Source of the DNA: Thermodesulfovibrionia bacterium
GTDB lineage: Bacteria; Nitrospirota; Thermodesulfovibrionia; UBA6902
Assembly: GCA_020057065.1 (NCBI GenBank)
Contig: JAGVGM010000093.1
Coordinates: 1 to 56,788, forward strand
Direction: 5' to 3'
Length of the DNA: 56,788 nt
Positions 17,417 through 26,553 of this stretch are shown here, piece by piece. Numbering within the stretch: position 1 is the stretch's first letter; each line of letters opens with the position of its first letter. A program made the translations under genes and the position numbers. The notes beneath the pieces were generated by a model. The model made no database searches. It was not told the origin of the DNA and saw only the letters and a list, made by a program, of their open reading frames with translations.

Positions 17417-18108
17417 CGCAGAAAAAGAAAAAGATATCGAAGACAAAGAGACTTTGGAGCGAGGTACAGGGTGATCCGGAGCTGAACAGGCGTATTTCTT
17501 TAGGACCGGTAAATTCCCTCTCACTGTTAAAGGACCCTAAACATCTGGGCTTTACGCTGTCGCGTTATAAGTTCGCTGCGAAAATGCTGCATGACAGGAA
17601 AAAAATCGTTGATATCGGCTGCGGCGAAGGCATCGGCTGTTTAGTCCTTGGTGCCGAGACAAAGGCTGAAATCATAGGCGTTGACTTTGACCCGGAACAG
17701 ATAACGTATGCCGAAAGCTGGATAAAGCCGCACAGCAGAGCGGAATTTGTGTGCCGCGATCTGACCTGTAATAAATTAAATATCAAAGGAGTCAACGGGT
17801 TGGTAAGCATTGATGCGATAGAGCATGTCTATCAGGATGAACAGGACCGGTTTTTTGAAAATATCCTGTCCTGTTTAACAAAAGACGCGGTCGCTGTTTT
17901 TGGAACGCCGTCACTTTATTCATATCAATATACGGCGGAAAGAAGCCGGAAGGGACATGTAAATTTATTCGATGAAAAACGTCTGAGAGACACACTCCTT
18001 AAATATTTTAAAAATGTATTTGTGTTTTCGATGAATGATGAAATGATCCATACTGGTTTTCCGAAAATGGCGCACTACTTCATTGCGCTGTGCTGCGGCA
18101 AAACATGA
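17410..18108 (+). CDS. Class I SAM-dependent methyltransferase
   Basis: A 232-residue methyltransferase with the SAM motif VDIGCGEGIGC (about 61-71), the acidic GVDFDP of strand 2 and SIDAIEHV (motif IV region). It overlaps the SDR gene by seven bases. Likely an O- or N-methyltransferase for the sugar or its carrier. Confidence 0.75.
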   Translation: MVTQKKKKISKTKRLWSEVQGDPELNRRISLGPVNSLSLLKDPKHLGFTLSRYKFAAKMLHDRKKIVDIGCGEGIGCLVLGAETKAEIIGVDFDPEQITYAESWIKPHSRAEFVCRDLTCNKLNIKGVNGLVSIDAIEHVYQDEQDRFFENILSCLTKDAVAVFGTPSLYSYQYTAERSRKGHVNLFDEKRLRDTLLKYFKNVFVFSMNDEMIHTGFPKMAHYFIALCCGKT

Positions 18109-18124
18109 GGGAGAGGTAAGCGCT

Positions 18125-19195
18125 GTGGGTTTACTGTATACAAAAATGAAAATCTTCCATTACAGGGACAAACTGGATTCATTATCTCCTGATGTGAAGA
18201 CAATAACGCCGCCGGTCCAGATAAGAATAAAACCGACAAATATATGCAGTCATAATTGCCGTTACTGTGCTTACAGAACGGAGAATCTGCAGCTTGGTAA
18301 AAATATGGACCGGAGCAGTCACATACCGAAAGCCAAGATAATGGAACTGATGGATGATGTTATTAATATGGACGTGAAAGCAATTACCTTCAGCGGGGGA
18401 GGAGATCCATTTTGTTATCCGTATTTAACGGATGCGGTCAAACTGCTTGCCGGTTCACAGGTGAAGTTTGCCTCCCTTACAAACGGTTCCAGGCTGAAGG
18501 GGGAGGTTGCTGAAATATTTGCTCACTGCGCGACGTGGCTAAGGGTTTCCATGGACGGTTGGGACGATGAAAGCTACTCGTATTACAGGGGTGTAGGTAA
18601 AGGAGAATTTACCGCAGTAATGGACAATATGGAAAAGTTCAGGAAACTGGGCGGTAAATGCTATTTAGGGGTCGTTCTGATAATTGATGAATATAACTCT
18701 TCTCGCGTATTTGAATCTATCCGGAAACTGAAAAATATCGGGGTCAGCAATGTCAAGGTTTCTCCATGCATAGTAAGCAACAGCGGTCTGGAAAATAATA
18801 ATTACCATAAGCCTTTTTTTAAGGGGGTCAAGGAACAGATCAGTAAAGCAGTTGAGTTTTTGGGAGATGAAAATTTTGAAATATTTGATGCGTATCATGA
18901 GCTGGACGGAAAGTTTGATAAAAAATACACATGGTGTCCTTACATTCAGATTCTGCCGGTGATCGGCGCCGACCTTAATGTATATTCATGCCAGGACAAA
19001 GCCTATAATCTTGATAATGGATTAATAGGTTCAATAAGGGACCGGCGCTTCAGTGAATACTGGTTTTCCGATAAAAGCAGATTTTACATGATCAACCCTT
19101 CCACAGCGTGCAATCACCACTGTGTTTCCAATCAAAAAAACAGGATGCTGATGGAATATTTCAACGCCGATAAAGAGCATCTGGATTTTGTTTAG
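18125..19195 (+). CDS. Radical SAM protein (SPASM-like)
   Basis: The chosen GTG start (18125) has GGGAGAGG at 18109-18116 and gives 356 residues. An upstream ATG at 18083 would overlap the previous gene and lacks a site. CSHNCRYC (Cys41, 45, 48) binds the SAM cluster, and FSGGGDPF follows as the SAM-contact loop. C-terminal cysteines (YTWCPY, YSCQDK, CNHHC) suggest auxiliary clusters. It belongs to the same broad group as the genes at 11858 and 12768. Confidence 0.75.
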   Translation: MGLLYTKMKIFHYRDKLDSLSPDVKTITPPVQIRIKPTNICSHNCRYCAYRTENLQLGKNMDRSSHIPKAKIMELMDDVINMDVKAITFSGGGDPFCYPYLTDAVKLLAGSQVKFASLTNGSRLKGEVAEIFAHCATWLRVSMDGWDDESYSYYRGVGKGEFTAVMDNMEKFRKLGGKCYLGVVLIIDEYNSSRVFESIRKLKNIGVSNVKVSPCIVSNSGLENNNYHKPFFKGVKEQISKAVEFLGDENFEIFDAYHELDGKFDKKYTWCPYIQILPVIGADLNVYSCQDKAYNLDNGLIGSIRDRRFSEYWFSDKSRFYMINPSTACNHHCVSNQKNRMLMEYFNADKEHLDFV

Positions 19196-19205
19196 AGGAG
19201 GGACC

Positions 19206-19262
19206 ATGACGGCAATACGAATTGGAACAATCAGGGACTGGAGACGGCAATGGGCGCATTAG
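19206..19262 (+). CDS. Possible 18-codon leader frame
   Basis: ATG 19206 follows a very strong AGAGGAGGG, yet the frame stops after 18 codons (MTAIRIGTIRDWRRQWAH). It overlaps the start of the next gene (19250) by 13 bases. It may couple translation to the downstream gene or be the head of a deleted gene. The downstream ATG has its own GGAGA. Confidence 0.3.
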   Translation: MTAIRIGTIRDWRRQWAH

Positions 19263-20992
19263 ACCGGCGTAAAGTAGAATTGATAAATGTGGTCAAAGAA
19301 GGCGATTACAATTATGAACAGGAGATACCGCTTGGTCTGGCCTCTATAGGCTCATTTCTCCGTATGAACGGGTTTGAAGTTTCATTCAGGCAATATTTTA
19401 CCGGGAAAAAACACGATGTGGCCGAATTTGAAGCTGATATCTACGGCTTTCAACTGAATATGGCAAATTATCAGGCGGTGAGATCAGCGGTTGAGAAGAT
19501 AAAATATAGAAAGCCGGATGCCGTAATTATTCTCGGAGGCCCGTTCCTTGTTACCCTTGCGGAGGATATTCTTAAGAATGAACCCCTGTTCGATTTTATT
19601 GTGATGGGGGAGGGCGAAATTGCGACTTTGGAGCTGCTGAAGGCGCTTGGGAGAGGGGAGACAGACTTCAGCTCAATAAAGGGGCTTGTTTGGCGAAATA
19701 GCGAAAATGTAATTTTAAAAAATGAGCCCAGGGAGCTGATTGAAAATCTTGACGAGCTTCCTTTTCCTGCGAGAGATTTTCTTGAAAATGCTCCCCGGGA
19801 CCCTGTGGATAACGGACTCATTGAGAGTGTAAGGGTCGTGACCAGCAGGGGATGTATCGGGAGATGCAGTTTTTGCTGCGTAAATTTATATAACCGGGTT
19901 CAAAAAGGGAAGAGATGGAGGGGGAGGTCCCCTGAGCACGTTGTAGATGAGCTTGAGATATTGAACAGAAAATACGGCGCCAGGCTCTTCAATTTTTCAG
20001 ACAGCTCTTTTGAAGATCCCGGCGTATCAGGCAAACAGCGCTCCAGGGAAATTTGCGAGGAAATAATCAGGCGCGGTCTGCAAATCTCCGCGAAAATCTA
20101 CTTGCGGTGCGAAACCATGAAAACGGATGAAGACATAGAACTTCTTAAGCTTTATAAAAGGGCGGGAATAGATGTCGTCATTGCAGGCGCGGAATCCGGC
20201 TCTGAATATGAATTACGATTATACGAAAAAAACGCGAGGCTTGAAGACAATTACCGGATCGTAAAGATATTGGGCGAACTGGACCTGTTTTACGTAATGA
20301 TAGGATTCATCATGTTTGGACCTAACTCCACCAGGGAGACATTAAGAAGCAATATGGAATTTCTTTATAAATTCGGATTTGCGGATAATATGATGCTGGT
20401 TGCCAACGTGCTGATGCTTATAAAAAGCTCGAAACTCTACCGGATGCTGAAGGACGAGGGACGGGTAACGGATCCGGAGAATTGCTGGGAGATGCCTAAA
20501 TATAAAATGAACGACCCCGTGGCAGAGAGAATGGCCGGGCATTATGCGAATATTTTTGCGCGTTACCCTATTACTGCCGAACTGAACAAAGTACAGGTAA
20601 ACAGCGGAAACCTCATAGCAAGAATGAACAATCCGATGAATGCCGTAGTATTTGATTCCCTGAAAGATGAATATCTTGAGTTTAAAGATCATTACTCGAA
20701 GATCAGCCGGGATTTCGGAATAAGGCAGCGCGATTATTTTATTTATGTTTTAAAGCTTATAGAAGCTGATCCTTCTCCTGAGAAATTGTCGGCCGCTGCA
20801 GAAGATTTTTTTGTAAAAGTATGCGGTGACTATTTCATTGCTTACAGCAATCGTTACGGCGCTTTCCTTGAAAAAATATCTCAATCGGGATTCGGTTTAA
20901 GCAGTCTGGTTTTTAAACATTTCTTCTCTGCGACTGCTTTGGAAAAAACGGAAAGGATCGCAAGGCAAAGGAGGGATTCGAATGTTGCCTGA
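19250..20992 (+). CDS. Cobalamin-type radical SAM protein (copy 2)
   Basis: The 580-residue protein has an N-terminal B12-binding-type Rossmann domain (IPLGLASIGSFLR, GGPFLVTLAED, GEGE at 120-123). It is followed by a radical SAM core with CIGRCSFC (Cys202, 206, 209) and AGAESGSE. This is the class B/BchE architecture found in C-methyltransferases and ring-modifying enzymes. The C-terminal 200 residues are helical and unassigned. Confidence 0.8.
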   Translation: MGALDRRKVELINVVKEGDYNYEQEIPLGLASIGSFLRMNGFEVSFRQYFTGKKHDVAEFEADIYGFQLNMANYQAVRSAVEKIKYRKPDAVIILGGPFLVTLAEDILKNEPLFDFIVMGEGEIATLELLKALGRGETDFSSIKGLVWRNSENVILKNEPRELIENLDELPFPARDFLENAPRDPVDNGLIESVRVVTSRGCIGRCSFCCVNLYNRVQKGKRWRGRSPEHVVDELEILNRKYGARLFNFSDSSFEDPGVSGKQRSREICEEIIRRGLQISAKIYLRCETMKTDEDIELLKLYKRAGIDVVIAGAESGSEYELRLYEKNARLEDNYRIVKILGELDLFYVMIGFIMFGPNSTRETLRSNMEFLYKFGFADNMMLVANVLMLIKSSKLYRMLKDEGRVTDPENCWEMPKYKMNDPVAERMAGHYANIFARYPITAELNKVQVNSGNLIARMNNPMNAVVFDSLKDEYLEFKDHYSKISRDFGIRQRDYFIYVLKLIEADPSPEKLSAAAEDFFVKVCGDYFIAYSNRYGAFLEKISQSGFGLSSLVFKHFFSATALEKTERIARQRRDSNVA

Positions 20993-22406
20993 GTTTCATT
21001 TTATTCTGCCGGTATGGGGACAACTGTATGTCGAAATGTTTTTGAAGGTCACTCTTCCCTGCCAGCTTTCTCCTGATAACTTAGGTTTCTTTAAACAGAC
21101 GTTCGGAGATCATAAGTATAAAATTTTTACGATGTCTGAACATGTCGCCGCAATTCAGAACTCGGAAAGTTATAAGACGCTTTCCAGCCTTATAGAAACT
21201 GAAATCAGGACCTTCGATGACCTTGTGGATAAATCAAAAATCAAGTACGAAATCATGAGCGTGTGTCATGGGATCGGTTTCAGAGAGGCCCGCAGCAGGG
21301 ACGGGAACGTGTATGTTGTAACGCTGGTATCGGATTCTCTCGTTTCAAACGGTTCGTTCAGGAGGTTTTATGAACTTGCGCTTGAAGGTAAAAAGGCAAT
21401 AGTAATCGGCAACTTCAGGGTAAGCACATCAATACTTCCGGAATTGATCGGGCGTTTTTATTCCGAAAGCGAGCCCTCCATAACCGTGTCTCCGCGTGAG
21501 TTGATGGAACTGTCCGTTGCGGCCGTTCACCAGAATTCGAAAACTTACTTTTGGGATTCTTCGTCGTTTGGCTGCGGCTGGCCCGCGTATTTGTATTGGA
21601 GCGTGGGTGGGGAGGGCATTATCATGAGAGGGCTCCATTTGCATCCTATAGCGATTTGTCCGGCTCGGAGGGAGGAGGTGTTCGATTTCTCATCAGGGAT
21701 GGCGATCGACGGGAGCGATTTTGTGGAAAGGGCGGTACATGATATGAACGACGTCTATATTTCCACTGATTCGGATGAAATCGCCATACCTACTCTCGAT
21801 TATATGGAGTCATTCGTCTCAAGTCAGCCTCCGGTATCTAAATCGGTGAGGGTTTTAAGCGTGGCTCTCTGGATGAAGAAATACTGTTGTGGTTATGCCG
21901 CCCATTATCTCAGGACAAAAATACGGCTCCACGGCACGGATATATCCCCGAAATGGAAAGAGGTCGAGAAGGAATCGGATGAAATCGTGGAAGCTATACT
22001 CAGGTGCCTTGATTTCCTGAATGGCCTGCCCCAGAATATGCTGACGGACCTGGAGAACGAGGTGGGCAGGATGCAGAATCCCGTAAAGCCGGAATCAGGG
22101 AACGACAACGAGAATGCCTTTAGGGATGTTGAAACAATGATCAGGAAGGGCGAAAGATTAATCGGCGAAGGGAATATTGCGGGAGCGTATGATATCCTGT
22201 CGGGTATACTGGACAAGTTCGATAAACTTAGAGGAGTCACTATTAATAACCTGGCGGTACTCCACGTACATGAAGGCAGACTGAAGACGGCGGAATACCT
22301 GCTGAATTATATGCAAAGGGAAGGGTGTTGGAACGACATATATGCTGCAAATCTGGAATTTATAAAAGCCTTAATGGAAAAAAATCCGGACGCGGTAAAA
22401 CAGTGA
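20982..22406 (+). CDS. Uncharacterised protein with helical C-terminal repeats
   Basis: A 474-residue protein with a strong ribosome binding site (AAAGGAGGG) and a ten-base overlap with the radical SAM gene. The N-terminal part (FHFILPVWGQLYVEMFL) and a middle region with HQNSKTYFWDSSSFGCGWP look like a globular alpha/beta enzyme, perhaps glycosyltransferase-like. The last 100 residues are helical and TPR-like (ERLIGEGNIAGAYDILSGIL). I do not recognise the family. Its place within the operon argues for a role in glycan transfer. Confidence 0.65.
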   Translation: MLPEFHFILPVWGQLYVEMFLKVTLPCQLSPDNLGFFKQTFGDHKYKIFTMSEHVAAIQNSESYKTLSSLIETEIRTFDDLVDKSKIKYEIMSVCHGIGFREARSRDGNVYVVTLVSDSLVSNGSFRRFYELALEGKKAIVIGNFRVSTSILPELIGRFYSESEPSITVSPRELMELSVAAVHQNSKTYFWDSSSFGCGWPAYLYWSVGGEGIIMRGLHLHPIAICPARREEVFDFSSGMAIDGSDFVERAVHDMNDVYISTDSDEIAIPTLDYMESFVSSQPPVSKSVRVLSVALWMKKYCCGYAAHYLRTKIRLHGTDISPKWKEVEKESDEIVEAILRCLDFLNGLPQNMLTDLENEVGRMQNPVKPESGNDNENAFRDVETMIRKGERLIGEGNIAGAYDILSGILDKFDKLRGVTINNLAVLHVHEGRLKTAEYLLNYMQREGCWNDIYAANLEFIKALMEKNPDAVKQ

Positions 22407-23362
22407 ATGACATGTTAAGAGGCAAAAATATTTTAGTGGCAGGCGGCACGGGACTTGTCGGGACAAATCTGGTAAAAAGACTTCTTGCGTCCGGCGCCGA
22501 AGTCCTCGCTTCATATCATTTAAAACCTGCTGCCGTCAAAGGGGAATACAGGAAATTCGATTTCACGGATTTTAAAGACTGTATGGAGGCGACATCCGAC
22601 ATGGATTACGTCGTAATAAGCGCCGCGCAGACTTACGGCTCAAAGATAATGAAAGAGAACCCCACGGCCTCAATACTTGCAAACCTGAAAATTTACGCGG
22701 GCCTTCTGGAGGCGAGCAGCCTGAACGGCGTTGAGAAGGTGCTTGTTATAAGCAGCTCGACGGTGTATCAGGAATCGGACCACCCTGTTAAGGAACATGA
22801 GCTGGACATGAACAAACCGCCTTACCCGTTGTATTTCGGGGTGGGATGGGTGAACAGGTATGTCGAACAATTGGCGGCATTTTACTGGAAAACTCACGGC
22901 ATGAAAATAGGGATTGTGAGACCTCCGGGTATTTACGGTCCTTACGACAAATTCGATGAAGAGAAATCCAATGTTTTGCCTGCGTTGATCAGGAGGGCGC
23001 TGAAGAGGGAGGAACCTTTTGTCGTCTGGGGAGACGGGAATGCGGTAAGGGATTTTTTATATGTCGAAGACCTTGTGGATGACCTTCTGGACGTCCTGGA
23101 AAATTATTGTGTTTGCGATCCGGTCAATGTCGGAAGCGGCAGAGGTGTTACTGTAAGGGGCGCCGTACAGGTCATTCTCGAAGCCTGCGGGCATGAGGCT
23201 ACTCCGATCTATGATGAGACAAAACCGTCGGGCATACCTTATCGTGTGCTGGACCTTTCGAAATTCGAGGCCGTCTTCGGGAAAAAAGAGAGGACGCCTT
23301 TTAAAGATGGAATCAGCAGGACGGTAGAGTGGCTCAGAGAAGTCGAGGGTCAAGGGTTATGA
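22403..23362 (+). CDS. SDR sugar-nucleotide reductase/epimerase, Fcl-like, without canonical Tyr or Lys (copy 2)
   Basis: A 319-residue extended SDR with AGGTGLVG, ISSSTVYQ and GIYGPYDKFDEEKSN, as in Fcl/ColC. Around the active site it reads YFGVGWVNRYVE. Aligned on the GW pair, Val147 replaces Tyr and Asn151 replaces Lys. GTG 22403 overlaps the previous stop as GTGA; ATG 22412 is an alternative start. The next gene is a close relative, so the pair may act as a heteromer. Confidence 0.75.
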   Translation: MNDMLRGKNILVAGGTGLVGTNLVKRLLASGAEVLASYHLKPAAVKGEYRKFDFTDFKDCMEATSDMDYVVISAAQTYGSKIMKENPTASILANLKIYAGLLEASSLNGVEKVLVISSSTVYQESDHPVKEHELDMNKPPYPLYFGVGWVNRYVEQLAAFYWKTHGMKIGIVRPPGIYGPYDKFDEEKSNVLPALIRRALKREEPFVVWGDGNAVRDFLYVEDLVDDLLDVLENYCVCDPVNVGSGRGVTVRGAVQVILEACGHEATPIYDETKPSGIPYRVLDLSKFEAVFGKKERTPFKDGISRTVEWLREVEGQGL

Positions 23363-24345
23363 AAAGGAAAGTTCTTGTATGCGGCGCCACAGGATTTATC
23401 GGGAGGAATATTGCGGAGGCGCTCTCGATGAGAGATGATCTGGAGGTATACGGAACATACCTGAAATCTCAGCCCCTGAAAAACGGGAAAATAACAATGG
23501 TCCGGGCTGATCTTACGAATGCGGATGCGGTGAACAGCGCAGTGAAAGGCATGGATGTCATAATCCAGGCCGCTGCGACCACATCCGGAGCAAAAGAAAT
23601 CATAACCAAGCCATACTATCACGTAACAGATAACGCGATAATGAATTCGCTCATCTTAAGGGCGGCATATGAACATAAGGTGTCGCATGTGGTTTTTTTC
23701 AGTTGCACTGTGATGTATCAGCCGGGCGAGGCCCCTGTGAAAGAGACGGACTTCGATGCAAACAAAGAGATTTATCCAGGCTATTTCGGAGCAGGCTGGA
23801 CCAAAGTATACATTGAGAAGATGTGCGAGTTTTATTCCCGGCTCGGACATACAAAATATACTGTAGTCAGACACTCCAATATCTATGGCCCGCATGATAA
23901 ATTTGATCTCGAGAGATCTCATGTCTTCGGCGCTACAATGGCAAAAGTTATGATGACTGAAGATGGAGGGAAAATTGTGGTATGGGGGAACGGGGAAGAG
24001 AAAAGGGACCTCCTGTATGTTGAAGACCTTGTGGATTTTGTCAGGCTTGCTGTTGACGTGCAGGGAGCGGTGTTTGGTCTGTACAATGTTGGGTACGGGA
24101 GCGCCATATCTGTAAGGGACCTGGTCAAAAAAATTATTGAACACTCAGGTCGGGATCTCAGTATTGAATATGATTTATCCAAACCGACAATCAAGACAAA
24201 GCTCTGCCTTGACACAGGCCGGGCCAGAGATGCGTTCGGCTGGGCCCCCAGGGTTTCACTTGATGAGGGAATACAAAAAACCATGAGCTGGTACATAGTA
24301 GAAACAGGGTGCGGTAAAGCAGCCGGAGGAAGACAACTGGGATGA
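23359..24345 (+). CDS. SDR sugar-nucleotide reductase/epimerase, Fcl-like, without canonical Tyr (copy 3)
   Basis: A 328-residue extended SDR with CGATGFIG, FFSCTVMYQ and NIYGPHDKFDLERSH, similar to GDP-fucose synthase. The active-site stretch is YFGAGWTKVYIE: Lys149 is kept but the position four before it is Ala145. It starts with an ATGA overlap at 23359 and ends in one with the next gene. It is clearly a paralogue of the preceding gene. Confidence 0.75.
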   Translation: MKRKVLVCGATGFIGRNIAEALSMRDDLEVYGTYLKSQPLKNGKITMVRADLTNADAVNSAVKGMDVIIQAAATTSGAKEIITKPYYHVTDNAIMNSLILRAAYEHKVSHVVFFSCTVMYQPGEAPVKETDFDANKEIYPGYFGAGWTKVYIEKMCEFYSRLGHTKYTVVRHSNIYGPHDKFDLERSHVFGATMAKVMMTEDGGKIVVWGNGEEKRDLLYVEDLVDFVRLAVDVQGAVFGLYNVGYGSAISVRDLVKKIIEHSGRDLSIEYDLSKPTIKTKLCLDTGRARDAFGWAPRVSLDEGIQKTMSWYIVETGCGKAAGGRQLG

Positions 24346-26552
24346 AGATCCTTCTTTTGGGAATAGGAAACGCACCGGTAAGGTTTGATTCCGCCTCATT
24401 TTTCTTTGAGAATCTTCTTGACCGGAGAGACGAAAACCTTGATGTCATTACTTTTGGATATAATGAGGGTGTCGATATCCGCATTAATCCCGAAGACGAT
24501 TTTGAAAAAGTAGTGAAGTCCCTTTCACCGGACTGGCGCCCTGACTGCTGCATTCTTCAGGGAATCGATTATAACCTCCTGCCCCGTGGCATAGAGAAGG
24601 CGCCGTTCCCTGTGGTGGCCCTTCCATTTCCCGGAGACTGGGACCTGGACCTTATTTACACAAAGGCGATTGTGGAAGCGGCAGACCTCGTCATAGGGGC
24701 CGGATATTTTGATGAGGAAAATCTCCCGGTAATAGGCGCCGGCAACGTCGAGATTTTCTATCTGGGTTCTGTGCGGGAAAAATTTATCGACCCACAGCCT
24801 GTAAAAATCAGGGACCGCAAGTATGACCTCTTTTATACCGCGACATGGTTTAGCGATATTACCCATCCTGAACGGTCCGAGTGGGCGGCAAGACTCGTTA
24901 AATTATCCGGGAAGCATAATATCCTGATCGAGACGCGTATCAAGAGTTATGAGGAATACATCCTGTTGTTGAGAAATTCAAAACTGGCCTTTTCGCATGT
25001 AAGGCAGGGAGTATTCTCCAATCGGGTACTGGAGGCGGCTTCACAGGGGACCGTCCCTGTCGTTACCGGGAGAGACGTTCAAAGATATTTCCAGAATGGA
25101 ACCGAGATTGTCTCTGTCGGGGCCGGGGATTTTTACGAATGCGTAGAGAGATATTTGAAGGATGAAGACCTTTTGCAGGAGATGTCGGAGAGGGCTTATA
25201 AAAACATCACGGACAATTTCATATCCGAGTCGCGTTTCCTGAAACTTCTTAAAGTCATTGAGAGGAATCTGAAGCAGGAGAAAAATATCAGTAGAAGGGC
25301 GGTTTCCCTGGGCGAATATGAGAGCGCCGTAAGGAGTGGTGAAATATATTTCTACGCGTACTTCAGAACAGTAAGCGGCGGATACTTTTTTACAGATAAA
25401 AACACCTCTTTATTCCTGGGACTCAGTATTGATGAATTCAGGAAAGCGGTTGAGGTCAACGCCGCGCCGAGGGGCCTGATAAATCTCGCTGTTGCCATGT
25501 CAGCCCTTTTGTTTCAGCATGACGGAAACCGGGAAACCGTCGAGGGGGCAAAGGAAATTATCTCTTTGCTGGAGGGCGTGACAGCCAGTAATCCCTCATA
25601 TATCATGGCGTACTTTAATCTGGGACTTCTCCATTTCAGGCTCGACAACCTCGAGGCCGCTCTTGAAAACTTTTTGAAGCTGATCAGACTTATGGAGGAT
25701 GAAGAATATGAGATCGACCCCTGGTGTTTGCAGAACAGGGATTTTGATCTTTTCAATCTCCTTCTTCAGAAGCCCTTGAATGAGAAACTGTTGTCTTTGA
25801 TGAAGGGGGAACTAAGCTCTGATGATATCGCCAGGCTTTATCATTCCTCGGTATTGTTCTTCATGTCCATGATTTACGAAGAACGTGGAGACCTGTATAA
25901 CGCCCTTGATGTGCTTATGCATGCTCATGATTTATATCCTTCAAACAGGCTGGTTGTTAAAAGGGCTGCCCAATTGTCGGCGCTTTTGGGGCTCAGACAG
26001 GAAAGCATTGCCCTGTACGAAGAGGCGATAAAATTAATGCCTCTGGATCTGGGCCTCAGAATGGAGATGATCAGGTTTCTGTATTTATATCAGAGAGACA
26101 AAGAGATGCTGAAAGGAGTCAATGAGATTAAGCTGTTATCTTCTTCAATAAAAAGCATGAGGGACCGGACCGTAGAATTAAAGACCTTAATGGAATCCCT
26201 CGGCAGATTCAATCAGTCATCAGGAGGTCTCCACGATCCCTGCACGGAGGTTGTATTAAACGGGATGATAGACAGCTTGTATCCGTGCCTGAAGAAGAAT
26301 CCGCGCGATATCAGATTGCTGTACAGAATTATCGGAGTATGGAATGAGCTTGGGAGAATTGACAGGATTATCGAAATATTCAGTGACTATCTGGCCTCTT
26401 GCGACGGGACCGAAGGTCAGGATGAAGAAACAGCTTCAATCCTGTCTGACATATATAAATATATCAGGGAAGCAACCGGGGTCAGGGAAAATCTGATGCG
26501 TGAAAAGCTCGACGCGCTGGAAAGATTTATTCTTGAAAGGCAGGAAGCTTGA
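24342..26552 (+). CDS. CgeB-like glycosyltransferase with TPR C-terminal half (tandem copy 1)
   Basis: A 736-residue protein. Residues 1-320 form a GT-B-like domain of the CgeB/Glyco_trans_1_2 type: MKILLLGIGNAPVR at the start and SNRVLEAASQGTVPVVTG as the donor-site signature. The remainder is helical with TPR-like units (PSYIMAYFNLGLLHFRLDNLEAALENF). Large glycosyltransferases fused to TPRs often glycosylate proteins, including flagellin. The next gene is a full-length paralogue. Confidence 0.7.
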   Translation: MKILLLGIGNAPVRFDSASFFFENLLDRRDENLDVITFGYNEGVDIRINPEDDFEKVVKSLSPDWRPDCCILQGIDYNLLPRGIEKAPFPVVALPFPGDWDLDLIYTKAIVEAADLVIGAGYFDEENLPVIGAGNVEIFYLGSVREKFIDPQPVKIRDRKYDLFYTATWFSDITHPERSEWAARLVKLSGKHNILIETRIKSYEEYILLLRNSKLAFSHVRQGVFSNRVLEAASQGTVPVVTGRDVQRYFQNGTEIVSVGAGDFYECVERYLKDEDLLQEMSERAYKNITDNFISESRFLKLLKVIERNLKQEKNISRRAVSLGEYESAVRSGEIYFYAYFRTVSGGYFFTDKNTSLFLGLSIDEFRKAVEVNAAPRGLINLAVAMSALLFQHDGNRETVEGAKEIISLLEGVTASNPSYIMAYFNLGLLHFRLDNLEAALENFLKLIRLMEDEEYEIDPWCLQNRDFDLFNLLLQKPLNEKLLSLMKGELSSDDIARLYHSSVLFFMSMIYEERGDLYNALDVLMHAHDLYPSNRLVVKRAAQLSALLGLRQESIALYEEAIKLMPLDLGLRMEMIRFLYLYQRDKEMLKGVNEIKLLSSSIKSMRDRTVELKTLMESLGRFNQSSGGLHDPCTEVVLNGMIDSLYPCLKKNPRDIRLLYRIIGVWNELGRIDRIIEIFSDYLASCDGTEGQDEETASILSDIYKYIREATGVRENLMREKLDALERFILERQEA

Positions 26553-26553
26553 A

